DNA from: Atriophallophorus winterbourni
Taxonomy: Eukaryota; Platyhelminthes; Trematoda; Plagiorchiida; Microphallidae
Length of the DNA: 64,000 nucleotides
Reading direction: 5' to 3'
Assembly: GCA_013407085.1 (NCBI GenBank)
Contig: JACCGJ010019122.1
Location: forward strand, 1 to 64,000
Positions within the stretch are counted from its first letter, which is position 1. Every line of letters starts with the position of its first letter. The notes below the pieces were generated by a model. The model searched no databases. It was not told where the DNA came from and worked only from the letters and a program-made list of their open reading frames with translations. A program made the position numbers and the translations under genes. Positions 20,335 through 32,564 of this stretch are shown here, piece by piece.

Positions 20335-22335
20335 CGGTGCGCAAGAAGCCACACGTTGTATTATGTTTTTGCATAAACAATGACTGTCGGAGAAATCATG
20401 CACTCACTGTTTAAAACAGGTTTCAAATAATAAAACAAATCACACACCTTTTAAGATAAAAACACTGATTCAGCGATATTTTGAATGAATACACGGTAGT
20501 GTCCGAGGTCAATCTTTACGATGATCAAAACATGGTGATAATAACAATCGGTGCACCGATCAAAAGTCGCTACCATTTTGTTATCGTTTTCTAGCTGACC
20601 GGTGCGCTCTGGAATTGATTCACCGCTACAGTTAACAACACACGATCAATACATTGAGTGATAACTGTGCTAAATCGTGCATCACATATTCAACACGAAT
20701 CCGCTTAAACGTGAAGGAAGGATATCAGCATATGCAATGAACGATTTATTTTGTTAAAATTTATTTTTGGGGTAAACTATTTTTCTTGCATGTTGTACGT
20801 CGATATTATTTGTATATGTCAAACGAGAAACGTCGTTTCGCTACGGGCGGAAGATACTGTGATGATTCTCTCAACTGAGTGAATTTTTAATTCGTTTTCG
20901 TTTGTCAACTTTTAATTCACAGTGATATAATGTTCCTCATTTCTATGCATTTCCACAACACACAACGGATTCGTGCTGTTTGCACACATCAGTGGGATAC
21001 AGGCACAAATCTTCGTTACAATTATTCCGCTGTTTTTAGGCCTGTGGATCCTGATTTTAATGTAACTTCATGATCGTGACTTGCGTGTATGTCATCGAAA
21101 TGCATGCAAATGAAGATGTTTGTTCAATACCATGGTTTTATCTACATATACATGGGTTTGGGCACATGTGATTGGACAGGTTGTTTGCACCTGCCCTATA
21201 CAACAGTGAGGTATAAGCGCAAATCTGACTAATAAACAAGATACATTTTTGAATTGTTCAATGACTGTAAACTTTGGACTGAGATAACTTGATTCCATTA
21301 TTTATGGTTAAAATGTTAATACTTTTGCAAAGCCACATGATAAGGGTGTGAATGTAAAGGTGGAAAAAGAGTATATGACTAGTAGAGTATATTAAAATAA
21401 GGTCTCACGAATGATGTTCGTTTGCGCATATAAATTCAGTTTCGCTCTAGATATTGCCAGGCAAGGAGAGTCAACCAGATGTTGAGGTGAGGAATTCTAA
21501 AGTTAGATAGCACGTACGGCAGAAATGGTGCGGACATTCAATACGTGCACTTGGGATATAAAGGACTAAGATATGTCCACGTGTCACTTTCTCATTACAC
21601 TCATGAAACCAAGTGTCTTAGGTAAGGTCCGTCGGAAGGCACTATTCCTAATGTAAATGGGATATAAGATGGCTGATATAGTGATGTTTTGATGCAATTG
21701 TAAAACATGATTGAGATATCAATTAACGACAAGAAAAAAAGAGGAAAAATGTTGTTCCATAATAATTTACAAGCAGCTTTCAAATATGATATAACTTGCA
21801 CGAGAAATAATTCAGATACACCTTATAATAATCACAAATACTTTTTGAAATGATGCAGGGAAAATTTCGGCTGAGATATATAAAAGACGAGTATGAAATG
21901 ATAGTTTAGTTAAGGTATAACGCTTAGAAAAGAAACGTGTAAAATGCTCTCCAGCGTAGTATAGTAAGTACAGAGTTGACATAATAAATTCTGGTTAATC
22001 TAACGGAATTAAAATTACAATATTTCGTTTGTGATCATAGTCTCTGATTTCTACCACTTAGATTTATGCTAAAAGTTATAATATGTCACTTCAATGCACT
22101 TCCGGTAGTCTTGCAAATCTTAAACTTGTGAAACTCTGAATCCCCGTTCTGGAGTAACACAGCACTTGGTGTAAATTTCACAATTTTGAATAGATTATAA
22201 AACAACAGTCAAATATGAAAAACGGTTGTCTGTTTGATTACGAAACAAGTTTATTATTCAAACTGCTATTTAAATGTACACGTTTGACTTGGATAAATGA
22301 TGATTATGAACACCTAAGAATTCCGAGATTTATCT

Positions 22336-23465
22336 TAACTAGATACTTGACTAATCTAGGCTTCGAAATTTTCACTTTAATGTACTGCAATCTTGTGTAA
22401 GCGAGTGAAGAGGTGTTTTTCATTTTGCACTTGTGATCAATAAAAGCGATTACGCTTTGCCAGACCAACAGTATGTCTTTTCATACACCCAGTATGTGTG
22501 TATATATACACACAAATTTGTTGTGAATCTATTAAACCTGGAGTATCAACTTGAAACCATTATATTTGATGGTACATTATTACAACTAACGAGATAGCGG
22601 TTGAACCTAAGGGAAACCAACGGACCGCCAAACTAGAATATCTTTTGATCGGCATCCTTCAAGAAAATTGAAAACTGGTTAGCCGTGTGCAACACGAAGA
22701 ACGCACGTCTAGGAAAAGGTGACATAGTAAAGCACCTTGAATTCTAGTAGCATGATGCCGAAACGATTGAGAAAATGTTTAGTTCAAACTTCATATCCCT
22801 TGACGCATGTCGATTCAAAGTCAAGCGGAAGATTCTGAGATCAAACATAATTCGAATTATATGGGTTTGGATTGGCAAAATGTAATTTCTACCGTAATAC
22901 CAAACAACTTCTGGCAGTCATAGGCATAATTGAAGTGCAGTTGTGCAACTGATTCTTTAGGATGCTTTACCTGTGCACTACAATGGTGAAAAACGAGAGT
23001 TAGCGGCAAAGAACTGAGGTGTTCTATGTTCGACTATGTGTCGCGCCAATGCACACTGTACAGAAACCTGTACTAGCAATATGTTGGAAAGTTTCTTCGT
23101 CCGATCGGGGAAATGTATCAATGAAAAATAAGCTTCATAACGAAAAGCATACGGTGAGGGGTTAAACCATGCATGAAAGGACTTCCAGATGATTCATTTA
23201 TATGAATAAAAAGGGTGGAATCCTTTACAATCTGGCGTCCAATTTTGTAGAGCTTACAGATTAGTGTGAGCACGGATTACGCAAGCCGGCTAATTGGTCA
23301 GTTGATGTTGATCACAACTGGAAACAACCAAGGCAATTAAGGGATTACGCAACATGCAGAGGTGCATCAATTAATCTCAATTTCACTTGCCTGTCTTAAA
23401 AGAGCTCATCGCGCACTATGATCTGTGCAGTTAACAGCCCAATTAGGTTTGGACAAATAAATGCA
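22336..23465. other. Spacer without recognised gene
   Basis: Moderately AT-rich. Contains a tatatacacac run near 22500. I find no long frame, splice pattern or repeat match. Confidence 0.5.
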
Positions 23466-24803
23466 ATTTTAATCTGGTCGGTTTATGTACTGACATATCT
23501 TGATATGTCCAACGCATTCGATCGTGTCAACCACAGTCTGTTACTACAAAAAATGGAGCAATGTGGCATCAAGGGTTCATTACTAGCCTGGTTTGAGGAT
23601 TATCTCCGCGACCGTGTCATTCGAGTATGGGTTGACGGTGCTTTATCACGACCCATTGCAGTAACGAGTGGGGTGCCGCATTGATCAGTGCTTGGACCAA
23701 TTCTTTTCCTGATCTATGTAAACGACTTACCGAAACTTGTTCGCAGCAAAATCTTGTTATTTGCGGATGACATCAAGCTGTGGACACAAGTCCGCACAAC
23801 TGAAGATTGCAGACAGCTTCAGCTGGACCTTGATGCCTTACAGAACTGGTCAGTTAGAAATGAACTACCTTTCAATTTCAGCAAATGCAAGGTATTGACT
23901 GTTGGAAGACATTTTGAGTTCTCTTACACCCTTGGTTCCCATATTCTTGAAAGCACTGACAAGGAGAAGGACTTGGGTGTGTGGGTAAGCAGCACGTTGA
24001 AACCGTCGCATAACGCCACAGCTGTCTATGAAAAGACGTCGCGAGTACTGTTTCTTCTAAAACGCGTGTTCGGGAGTTTCACGAAGCAAACTGTTTATCG
24101 AAAAATTAATACGTACTTGAGGTCAACCATGGAGTATGCGGTTCAGGCTTGGTCACCCTGGCTAAAGAAGAACATCAGCCTCCTGCAGAGAATATATCAT
24201 CGGACCACCATGCTCGTACGTGGTTTAAAACATAAACAATACGAAGATCGGATTACAAGCCTCAATCTCTTCGACTCTCGCTACCGCCGTCTTAGAGGCG
24301 ACTTGATTCTTATGTTCAATATACTGCATACCCACAACAATTCCCTAAATCAACTATTCACACGACTACCACCAAGAACAAGCCGGAGTCATAACTATAC
24401 AGTTATTATTCCCGACTCGAGGCTGAACTGTCGAAGGTATTTTTATTCTGTACGTGTATGTTTTACTTGGAACTCCCAACCCCGTAACGTTGCACATTCA
24501 CCCAACTTGGATATATTGAAATCGAACTTGGACAACTTCATGTCGACCAATCCAAACATTGAAACAATATATTCTGCATCATAAAGCTTCGAACCAATGC
24601 ATCCAAGTAAACTATACATATTTACCCTATCAAACCGGTTGAAAACAATTTCTGCTCTGTGTATTTTTACGTGATTCATGAACTAATCAGTAGGCAAACA
24701 AACCCCGTTTTACTACCTATGTTATTTGTAATTCGTATATTATTCTGTGGTTTTTGTAAAGCTATGTGCTTTTTAGACCATTAAATTGAATTGAATTGAA
24801 TTG
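23466..24803 (+). mobile_element. CR1-like LINE, RT palm to 3' tail
   Basis: One frame interrupted by a single stop (23682-23684). Palm: TYLDMSNAFDRVNHSLLLQK. Then SGVP followed by H-stop where QG is expected, SVLGPILFLIYVNDL, catalytic LLFADDIKLW, thumb [34 protein letters not shown] and CFTWNSQPRNV. Residues from the stop onward are open for 298 codons to 24584. About 200 bp of 3' UTR ends in (ATTGA)n at 24785-24803. The 5' end is truncated inside the RT. Related to the elements at 53.7 and 54.9 kb. Confidence 0.88.
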
Positions 24804-24969
24804 ACACACTTATTATGACGAAGCTACTCTCTCAGAACGGAAATATTTACGCTGCACTCGAATCCATAAATAGAAAACACAAACAATAAGCAAAAAAGGC
24901 GAAGAATAAAAGACTTTATTCTGAATTTCGTCTGTTAGAACTATCGATAGCCACGGTATGCGACCAAGC

Positions 24970-25385
24970 TGAACCAATCGGAGTTCATTCTATCACATCC
25001 AACAATTTACAGGAACAATTCGAAGATGTATTTCGTGATGATCTAGGGTACTGCATGAGGTTTCAAGCTAAATCACATTTGCAACCCTGACAAAACCCGT
25101 TTTCCGACCCAAGCGTCCGGTACCGTACTCCACTATCCAACAGGTAGACGAAGAACTCACTCAACTATAACAAGCTGTTTTTTTGTTCATGTCACATACT
25201 GTGCATGGGAGGCCTAGATTGCAGTCATAAAAAGGAAAGGATTCGACCCGAATTCGCGCCGATACTCCACTGGACTGAAGAATGTTATTGAATCAAACTG
25301 TTACCCTTTATCAGTCTCTGAGGATCTGTTTAAAATCATAAACGCAGGCACGCGCTATGCCAAACTGGACCTAGCTGATGCTTGT
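24970..25385 (+). pseudogene. Gypsy reverse transcriptase, N-terminal part (left of nested insertion)
   Basis: Frameshifted pieces read as gypsy RT: DDLGYCMRFQAK, then shifted FRPKRPV-like, RTPLSN/QQVDEEL-like, a KKE block, and finally ALCQTG or YAKLDLADAC at the end depending on frame. The next expected residues (YLQIYVDP) lie at 28520, on the other side of a 3.1-kb LINE insertion. Confidence 0.7.
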
Positions 25386-28300
25386 TGTTGGCCTCCGTCG
25401 GTTGATGTCGACCATAGATGTACATCACATCGCATGAATTTATGTTTTGCAGCTTTTTGAATGAATAAACAGTCCGATTCGGGAGGAATAATCTCTCCCG
25501 CAGCGCTTGCAACGATAGTCAGAACTCTGTTGTTTTGCATCAGTTGCACGCCGGCGGCGTGATCTGCGTTCAGCAGCCAGGAGCTGTATTTGCTCATCCC
25601 CGGCTTGCAGTCGACGCATTACACAATGCCTCCAAAGTGAGCGGTCAAGAGCAAGTTCTTCCCAGCTTGCGGGGTCAATGTCCAGAGCTTTCATATCTCT
25701 TTTGCAAACATCTTTGTACCGCAAGTGTGGTCTGCCCAATGGTCGACTTCCTAATTGCAACTCACCGTAGAGTAGATTTTTCGGAATACGACCATTTTCC
25801 ATTCTATAGACATGACCAAGCCACCACAGGTGGCGCTGACGTATTAGGGTGAACATGGTCTGTAGACCAGCTTTTGAAAGCACTTCAGAGTTAGTCACTC
25901 TGTAGATCCACGATATGTTCAAGATAAGACGGATGCTTCGTAGATGGAAAGCATTAAGCTTCCGTTCGTGTCTTGCGTGGGTGGCCCAGGTTTCACTGCC
26001 GTATAGTAAAGCATTTAGTACGCACGCGCTGTATACCATCATCTTTGTCTTTACAGTCAGCTTGCGGTTACCCCAAACACGAGAGTTCAATCGGGACAAA
26101 ATGACAGCTGCTCTGCCAATTCCGCTTATCAATCTCCGTGTCTAGCGAGAGGTTATCCGCAATGGTTGAACCAAGATATGTGAAATGATGTACTGGTTCA
26201 AGCTGACAGTTTCCAACAGTGATGATTGGTGGCGATACAGTCCCTTGACCAAGGACTTTGGTCTTGCTCATGCTGATTGTTAGACCAAAGTCTTTGCATG
26301 CCGACGAAAAACAGTCCATTAGCAACTGTAAGTTCTCTTGGGAGTGAGCAATAAAGGCTGCGTCGTCGGCAAACAACAGGTCACGGATTATCACATCCCG
26401 TACTTTGGTTTGTGCTCTCAACCGTTTCGGGTTGAAAAGCTTACCATCACTTAGCGTGCGTATGAAAATGCCTTCTGTTCTCGTCCTAAAAGCGTGCTTC
26501 AGAAGCAGAGCAAGGAAAATGCCGAACAGCGTGGGAGCAAGAACACACCCTTGTTTGACGCCTCGGCGAATTTCAAATGCTTCTGAACTGCAACCGTTAA
26601 AATGGACTGAGCCTTTCATGACTGAGTGTAACGAAATAACGAGTAATTTAAAGTAATTCAAAGTAATTCAAAGTTTTAATGGTCCAAAAAGTAAATACTT
26701 TACAGTAACCACAGATTAAAAATATAGGGAATTCATAAAAACAACACAAATGTTTTGTATACATGGAAAGTCAGCACGTGTATTCAGGTGCAAGGTTGGG
26801 TTTGGTCAACATATACTTGTCAAGTTCAGCCTTGAACATGTTCAGGCTTGTTGCGCAAATGATATGTGGGGCAGGGAGTTCCATAGAAAACAGACTCTGA
26901 CAGCAAAGAAAAACCTTCGACAATTTGCTGGGAGTGTGGAATAATTAACTTGTATCCATGCGATCTGCTACCACGTGCTTCTTGCCGATGAAACAGGGTT
27001 CAAGTGGGTGATCCACTGTTTGCAGAATGTTGAAAAGCAGGATCAAGTCACCCCTGAGACGACGGTACGAAAAGTCAAAGAGGTTGAGTGTTGCGATCCG
27101 CTCCTCGTATGGTCTGTTGTATAGCCCGGTCACCAGTTTTGTAGCGCGGTGGTATACCCGTTAGAGTCTCAGCAGCCTTGGGGGGCAGCCTATCAGATCG
27201 AGCATTTTGAAGAGACCCTCCCTGCTGACGTAGTCGAATGCCTTAGTTAAATCAATAAAAACAGCGTATAATGACATACGCTGTTCCCGACACTTTTCTT
27301 GAAGTTGTCTCAGGGAGAAGATCATGTCAACGGTTGATCTTCCCTTGCGGAAGCCACATTGAGATTCGCAGTAAATTCTATCAGCTAAAACTTGCAGCCG
27401 GATCTGTGAGACTTTCGTGAGCAATTTGCCTACAACATTCAGAAGGGAGATTCCTCTGTAATTGTTGCAGTCGCCTCTGTCACCCTTATTCTTAAATAGC
27501 GTGATGATCTTTGTGTCTCGCGTCTCTTGTGGGACACCCCCCTCCTGCCAGCACTGAAGAAGCAAATGGTGAAGAGGCTGTAATAATGCTGCTCTACCGC
27601 ATTTGATGAGCTCTGGTGGAATTCCGTCGTCACCAGGGGCCTTCCCATTCGCTAAGCGGTCGATTGCCTTATTGAGCTCATCAAGAGTAGGAGGGGTATC
27701 TAGATATTCAATGGTCGGCAACCGTCCGACATTTTCAAGTGCATGCGGTAGAACCGTACTATACCTAGAGTAGAGGCAGGAGAAGTGCTCTACCCATCTT
27801 TCCATCTGTTGAGTTTTGTCGACAATCGGCTCACCAGATAGAGACTTAATGGGAGCCGTTTTAAGTTTGTTTGGGCCAATGGCTCTCTTGATCCCATCAT
27901 ACATATCGTGAAAATTTCCAGTATCCGCAGCTTTTTGGATATTGAGGATAACTTCAGTACAATAGTCGTTTGCACAACGCCTTGCAGTCTGTTGGACCTT
28001 ATTTCTAGCTGCTCTTAGAAGACGAAATTTTTCATCTGTTGGCATACCTTTGAACCTCAAGAATGCTGAGCGTTTCTCATCCAGCACAGTATTGATCTCA
28101 GAAGCGTTTGTTTCAAACCAGTCGCTCGTTCGAGCTTTCTTCGGACCGAACATGGAAATTGCGACTCGGCATATGCAGCTTTTTATCAATTCCCAGTTAT
28201 CTGAAGCAGATTAAAGTGGGGCTGTCTTGTTGAACTCGTCTGTGAAGGCTTTTGTGAATCTCGCAGTTAGATTAGGTTCGCACATGCGAGAGACGTCTAT

Positions 28301-28515
28301 CCTAGGCTTAGCAGACAATGTAGTGTGGTGAAATCTCGTGTGGGGAAGCTTCAGTTTTGCACAGACCAGTGAGTGAACAGTGTCGCAGTCTGCGCTTTGA
28401 TATGATCTGGTGAGGAGCACGCTTCCTATATTAGTACGCTTAACAAGAATAAGATCAAGCTGATGCCAATGTTTAGTGCGAGGATGTTTCCAAGAGACTT
28501 TATGCTGTGGTTTTG
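25386..28515 (-). mobile_element. LINE with C-terminal CCHC-type finger, inserted in gypsy
   Basis: Minus strand, 5' to 3'. Endonuclease end HKVSWKHPRTKHWHQLDLIL and SADCDTVHSLVC (28500-28330). Linker and RT fingers GKAPGDDGIPPELIKCG, CNNYRGISLLNVVGKLL and ESQCGFRKGRSTVDMIFSLR (28189-27168). Palm YAVFIDLTKAFDYVSREGLF, then, after an interrupting CR1, RRGVKQGCVLAPTLFGIFL, catalytic DLLFADDAAFIAHS, thumb LYGSETWATHARHERKL, RHLWWLGHVYRM, and a C-terminal YRCKRCGRDYSSRIGLFIHS finger. A frameshift lies at 26068-26132. It is 5'-truncated inside the endonuclease. The family is widespread in aquatic animals; I am not sure of the clade name (RTE-like). Confidence 0.85.
26645..27163 (-). mobile_element. 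5'-truncated CR1 nested in the LINE, with TSD
   Basis: Flanked by GAGT at 26641-26644 and 27164-27167. Removing it rejoins host codons ...RLLRL and VISLHSVMKG in frame. Minus-strand coding remnant [20 protein letters not shown] and [14 protein letters not shown] (27133-26945). Its 3' end is a repeated ACTTTGAATT tail at 26645-26675. Nearly identical to 53930-54440, so a recent family. Confidence 0.88.
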
Positions 28516-30580
28516 TTTGCTCACCTCCAAATATATGTTGATCCGTCTGGTCGTGAACTATTGGCTGTCAACTCAAATCGCGGCTTGTTCCAATACACTA
28601 GATTACCGTTCGGAATAAAACCACTCCAGTTATTTGCCAACAAGTCATTGATACAGTACTTGCTGACCTTCTCGGAGTTGCAGTAAATATGGATGATATT
28701 TTAATTGTGGGAGCATTCTCCAATCAATTACAATCACGTATAGTGGCTGTCCTCCAACATATACATGTCTACGGATTCCGTGCACGACCGGAAAATGCTA
28801 GTTCTATCTTACATCTATCAAGTATCCCGGATGTATTTTAGATAAATATGGACTTCACCCAGTCCAAGAGAGCATAAGGGCTATGCAGGAAATGCCAGCT
28901 CCGAAAGGTCAAACGACGTTGCGCTCTTTTATTGGACTGATCAGTGATAATAGAGTATTCCTACCCTCCTTACAACATTCGAGCGCCTCTCAACAGACTT
29001 TTGTTGAAATATCATAAATGGAAATGAGATTCAGAATGTGCGCCGCCTTCATCCAATTGATATTAATGCTGCGATCAGACCGACTACTCACTCAATGTGA
29101 CCCTCATCTACCGAATACTCTTCCTGCAGATGCGTCCCAGCATGATGTGGGAGCAGTCATTTTACACCCTATTGCTGATCGTTCCCAGAAAGCGAATATG
29201 CATGCATTAAAAACACAGAAAAAAGGTTGAGAGTAACTTCGTACAGATAGAAAAGGAAGCACTATCCAGTGTATTTGCAGTTCGACGGTTCCATAATGTG
29301 GCGAATGGCAGTTTGCAGGTTATTGCCCATTCAAGAAACACCGATGTCAGAGGTACAACAGAAAGGGGCTTAAAGAAAATTACTGCTCAGCAAACTATTT
29401 CGAGAAAACTGTGTTCAAATATTCCTATCAGTCCCATCCCGTCTACGCTACCTTCAAAACCCCAGATCATGGAAATTCAGCGTAAGAATTACACACTGGA
29501 CGTTTGGACATTAGACTGCCGATTAAAGTTCCATTCCGTTATTGTTCTGTTTTACTGGCTGTTTGGTTAAGGACTACGCATAGATTGATAGTACGCAACG
29601 ACAGTATATGATGCAATATCGACGATACGTCCATTATAACATATAAATTCCTTCACGGACGACGCTTCACCCTCTTAAGTGACAACAAACAGTTACTCGC
29701 TGATTTAAGTTCAGGAACAAGAATACTAACACATTCGGCAAGACGACTGCAAAGATGGGCAATCACACTTCTCATGTATGACTTCGATATAAGGTATCGA
29801 CGGAGCGAACAGATCAGCCAAGCAGATGCCCTTACCCGACTTATTTTAAACACTAAGATTACGAGAGAAGACTTCGATATTGCTGACGTAGCAGAGCAAA
29901 CACTCGGTCGCCAATTATCTGATGCGAATAGAGCATTCCCGGTTACAGTGTCAGATATTAAGAGGGAAACGAAATCAATTCTCCGAAGAGCCATCGAATA
30001 CACACAAACGAAATATCCACACAAAAATCGGAAGATTTCATTATTGTCCATCTAGAGACGAGAATGGTCCCTTTTTATCATTAATGATTGACTCATGTAC
30101 ACTAACCGTGTGATAATCCCCTCTTCTCTCGTTTTTGATTTCTCAGACCACACCATCTGAGACACAACGGAAACGGTCGAATGAAAGCAATGGCAATATC
30201 TCATGTGCTCTGCCTGGACAACGACAAAGATTTTGAACATGAGGTTCGTTCTTGCTCTTGGTGCCATCAAACTGCAAAATCTTCCCCTCGTCAACAACCA
30301 ATTCCATGGCCGCCCAAAACACAACCCTGGAAACGAGTCCAATTGGATTTTGCCGGTTCAATCGATAATGTGTCATATCTCTCTGTGGTTGACGCTCATT
30401 CAAAATGGTCAGAAATTACTCCTGTGAACCCGCACACTGCAACCGCTACCATCAATCCACTGAAGCGAAACTTCAGTTAACATGGTTTACCAAGCACCAT
30501 TATTTCGGACAACGGTTTGCAATACTCCTCCGCCCGTTAAGAACAGTTCTGTAGAGCACAAAATATTAATATTCTCCGGA
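28516..30580 (+). pseudogene. Gypsy pol: RT, RNase H and integrase (right of nested insertion)
   Basis: Decayed + strand pol. 28520-28750: QIYVDPSGRELLAV, FQYTRLPFGIK, and NMDDILIVG (the x-D-D motif). 28880-29290: PAPKGQTTLRSFIGLI, then RNase H LPADASQHDVGAVIL and an FVQIEKEALSSVFAVRRFH-type block in shifted frames. 29640-29870: the rest of RNase H, GRRFTLLSDNKQLLADL, RLQRWAITLLMYDFDI and ISQADALTRL. About 350 bp (29295-29640) of foreign sequence interrupts RNase H. 30130-30535: integrase H2C2 finger (HHLRHNGNGR...VRSCSWCHQ) and DDE core pieces VQLDFAGSIDNVSYLSVVDA and IISDNGLQYSS. Several stops make it non-functional. Confidence 0.85.
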
Positions 30581-30708
30581 TTTCTCGTTCCAACCACAGA
30601 AACCACCGAAACATTACATCAAGTTAAGCTCATGAGAGGCGAGAGAATTCGCGAACCGACATCGAGGTCACAGGCTGGCCCTAGGAGGACAAAGTACGAA
30701 ACGTTTAC

Positions 30709-31053
30709 GAGGGGAGATGTTGGGTGGTGCGACCTCACCCAAGACGCGTGCGACCTAGTTAATTTCCTTATCAGAACAGTGCGTTTGCATACTGTGGCAT
30801 GTTGTAACCCTACGCTTAAATGTCCTTATCCGAGCATGCGTTGTCATACTCTGCACGGTCTACTTTGCTGCCTACTTCGCACACCCCGTTCTGATCTTTA
30901 TATAATAAGGTCTGAGAACCTGTGCCAAGAATCCCGCCTTGGTCATTTCATTACCATCCTGGGTTGTTCTGTTCTCTGTCTCAGAAGGATTGGTCTCTCG
31001 TACTATCTAGTTGATCACCTGGCACAACTGTCTCTGGAATCCAGTACATAACA
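30709..31053 (+). repeat. Gypsy polypurine tract and LTR, copy 1
   Basis: gaggggaga (30709-30717) precedes TGTTGGGTGGTGCG and the LTR runs to ACATAACA at 31053 (336 bp, TG...CA). A TATA-like tatataataagg is at about 30900. Matching LTRs: 35750-36736 (interrupted) and 40699-41035. No 5' LTR is seen in the window. Confidence 0.75.
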
Positions 31054-31224
31054 ATTTTACTTTGTGCATTCAAAACATTTTCAAATGTTGGGGGATTCTC
31101 AGTAAATCGGAATCATTTATCAACCGTTCCATCCGTGTTTCGTTTTTGTAGACCACAGTGTCATACATTAAGTCAGTTAACCATGAAAACAAAGTTTGCA
31201 ATGAATCGGTTATCGTAAGTTTTT

Positions 31225-31264
31225 GGTAACGTTTCGCTTCTGAACACAGAAGCTTCGTCAGACC
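31225..31264 (-). ncRNA. Hammerhead motif of Penelope type, copy 1
   Basis: Minus strand: GGT stem I start, CTGACGA, stem II GCTTCTG-TGTT-CAGAAGC (7 bp, one extra A before it), GAAA, then CGTT and ACC closing stem I. Stem III is only the self-complementary ACGT step, the arrangement expected for ribozymes that act as dimers. The core is intact; the usual GTC is GTT. Confidence 0.75.
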
Positions 31265-31688
31265 ATGGGTGTTGGTACGAAAAGTGTTGAGGTTTAAATG
31301 GCATTCTCTTGACCAATCCTGAGTTCTCTAAGCTAGACAGGGGAGATCAAGATAATTGAACACACCCCTAATTGCTGTGTTCATCCCTAATTTTTTAATA
31401 ATTGCAAAGGTCAGCGTCTGCTGAGACACTGCTCACGTAATCATATGTGTATTATGTGTGATGTTCGTTCATCCTTATCGGCTGCATAACCAACGCCAGT
31501 TTGTTTAGATATCCGCCCCATCTACCTTGTTCACCGCGTTCACCCCAGTCTTTGTTATTTCAACAGCCACGGCGTGAAGTCTTTCCCTATAAGATTTCAC
31601 ACCCCGTCTTATCAATTTCACGCTATTAAGATCTACGCTGATTCAAGAGAATGCCATTTAAAACTGAACACTGATCGTACCAACACCC

Positions 31689-31732
31689 TTGGTCTGATGA
31701 AGCTTCTGTGTTCAGAAGCAAAACGTCACCAA
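31689..31732 (+). ncRNA. Hammerhead motif of Penelope type, inverted copy
   Basis: TTGGT and ACCAA form a 5-bp stem I. CTGATGA, the same 7-bp stem II, and AAAACGTC follow, so the cleavage triplet GTC is kept but G12 is mutated. It lies opposite in orientation to 31225-31264. Confidence 0.65.
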
Positions 31733-31799
31733 AAACTTACTATAACCGATTTATTGCATACTTTATTTTGATGATTATGAACTCGCGATCGTCTGGAAT

Positions 31800-32560
31800 A
31801 TTTTCAAATACTTTGATAAGTCAGTTAACATCGAGAGGCAATGTCCCTAATGTCCTAAGCTAATTTCGGCAATTTCGCGCTGTTCTCATTATTCCGGAGT
31901 TTTCGGAACGTATCGCACGCGATGAGCGATGCGTACCAGTATTTACGCATAAATTGAACTCAGGGTGAAATATCTGACGCAAACACTTTGGTTGCGTAAC
32001 CAACAGTCATTCGAAGTTGAAACAGTATCCCTTCTGCGTTGTCGTAAATAGAAGTCCATACTCATAGCGACCTAGAATCCGCAAAGCATACGTAGCCCTC
32101 TTAAAAGAAACACCCAGAGTATGATCGTTGCGCGATCCACAAACGAATGATGGGTTAGCTAAAATCGATAGTATTTGTGCGGTAATGTCTTGTTTTCTCT
32201 CACAGGGTTAGCGCACTGTATCGGGTCAATGCTCAAGTGCAATGAAAATCTAGTTTGAATTTATGGTGAGATAAATTCGAAGTCTGCCATTAAAACTATA
32301 TTTGACAACATAGATTGATGAGTACATTCATTTCTAGACGGTAACATCGATCAGAAATAATCTTATTATCAAGTAAACGCTCATTGAAAATCGCATCACT
32401 TTGTTTACAGTAGTCGATGAAATCCGGGGCTTTTAAATACAGTTTCCTGTGTAACAAGTGCCGTTAAAACTAAAGGAACAGCTCGGTCATTAAATTTAGA
32501 AACGATGCCGTTGCAATTGTCAGAAAAAGGTTTACATTCCATTAGATGAACAGCCTTCAT
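31800..32560. other. Link between Penelope-like sequence and block X
   Basis: The right part (32223-32560) matches 37160-37490. The left part (about 31487-32222) is absent from the second array unit, so it is either an insertion here or a deletion there. No gene recognised. Confidence 0.55.
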
Positions 32561-32564
32561 GGAC

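Larger units (their letters stand above)
17051..20874. repeat. 3.8-kb tandem segmental duplication, unit 2
   Basis: Near-identical to 13230-17050. At its right end the sequence continues into the rest of block X (ctgagtgaattttta...), so this copy keeps the ancestral right junction while unit 1 has the duplication joint at 17050/17051. Confidence 0.92.
19340..22335 (+). repeat. Block X, copy 2 (longest)
   Basis: Continues past the duplication joint through gtgctgtttgcacacatcag (20965) and gggcacatgtgattgg (21165). It then reaches the cccg/ttctggagtaacacagcac...attataaaacaac segment at 22140-22335, which matches 34085-34268. A stretch at 21300-22130 has no counterpart in the other copies and is probably an insertion. 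The gypsy integrase that follows block X at 34.3 and 39.2 kb is absent here. Confidence 0.75.
31054..31800. mobile_element. Penelope-like LTR sequence in inverted arrangement
   Basis: The segment 31180-31310 recurs inverted at 31640-31775 with about 330 bp between. Each arm holds a hammerhead motif (minus at 31225-31264, plus at 31689-31732). Penelope-like elements are known for such inverted or tandem LTRs with hammerheads. The remnant next to a GIY-YIG sequence at 59.4 kb supports this assignment. No ORF remains here. Confidence 0.65.
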
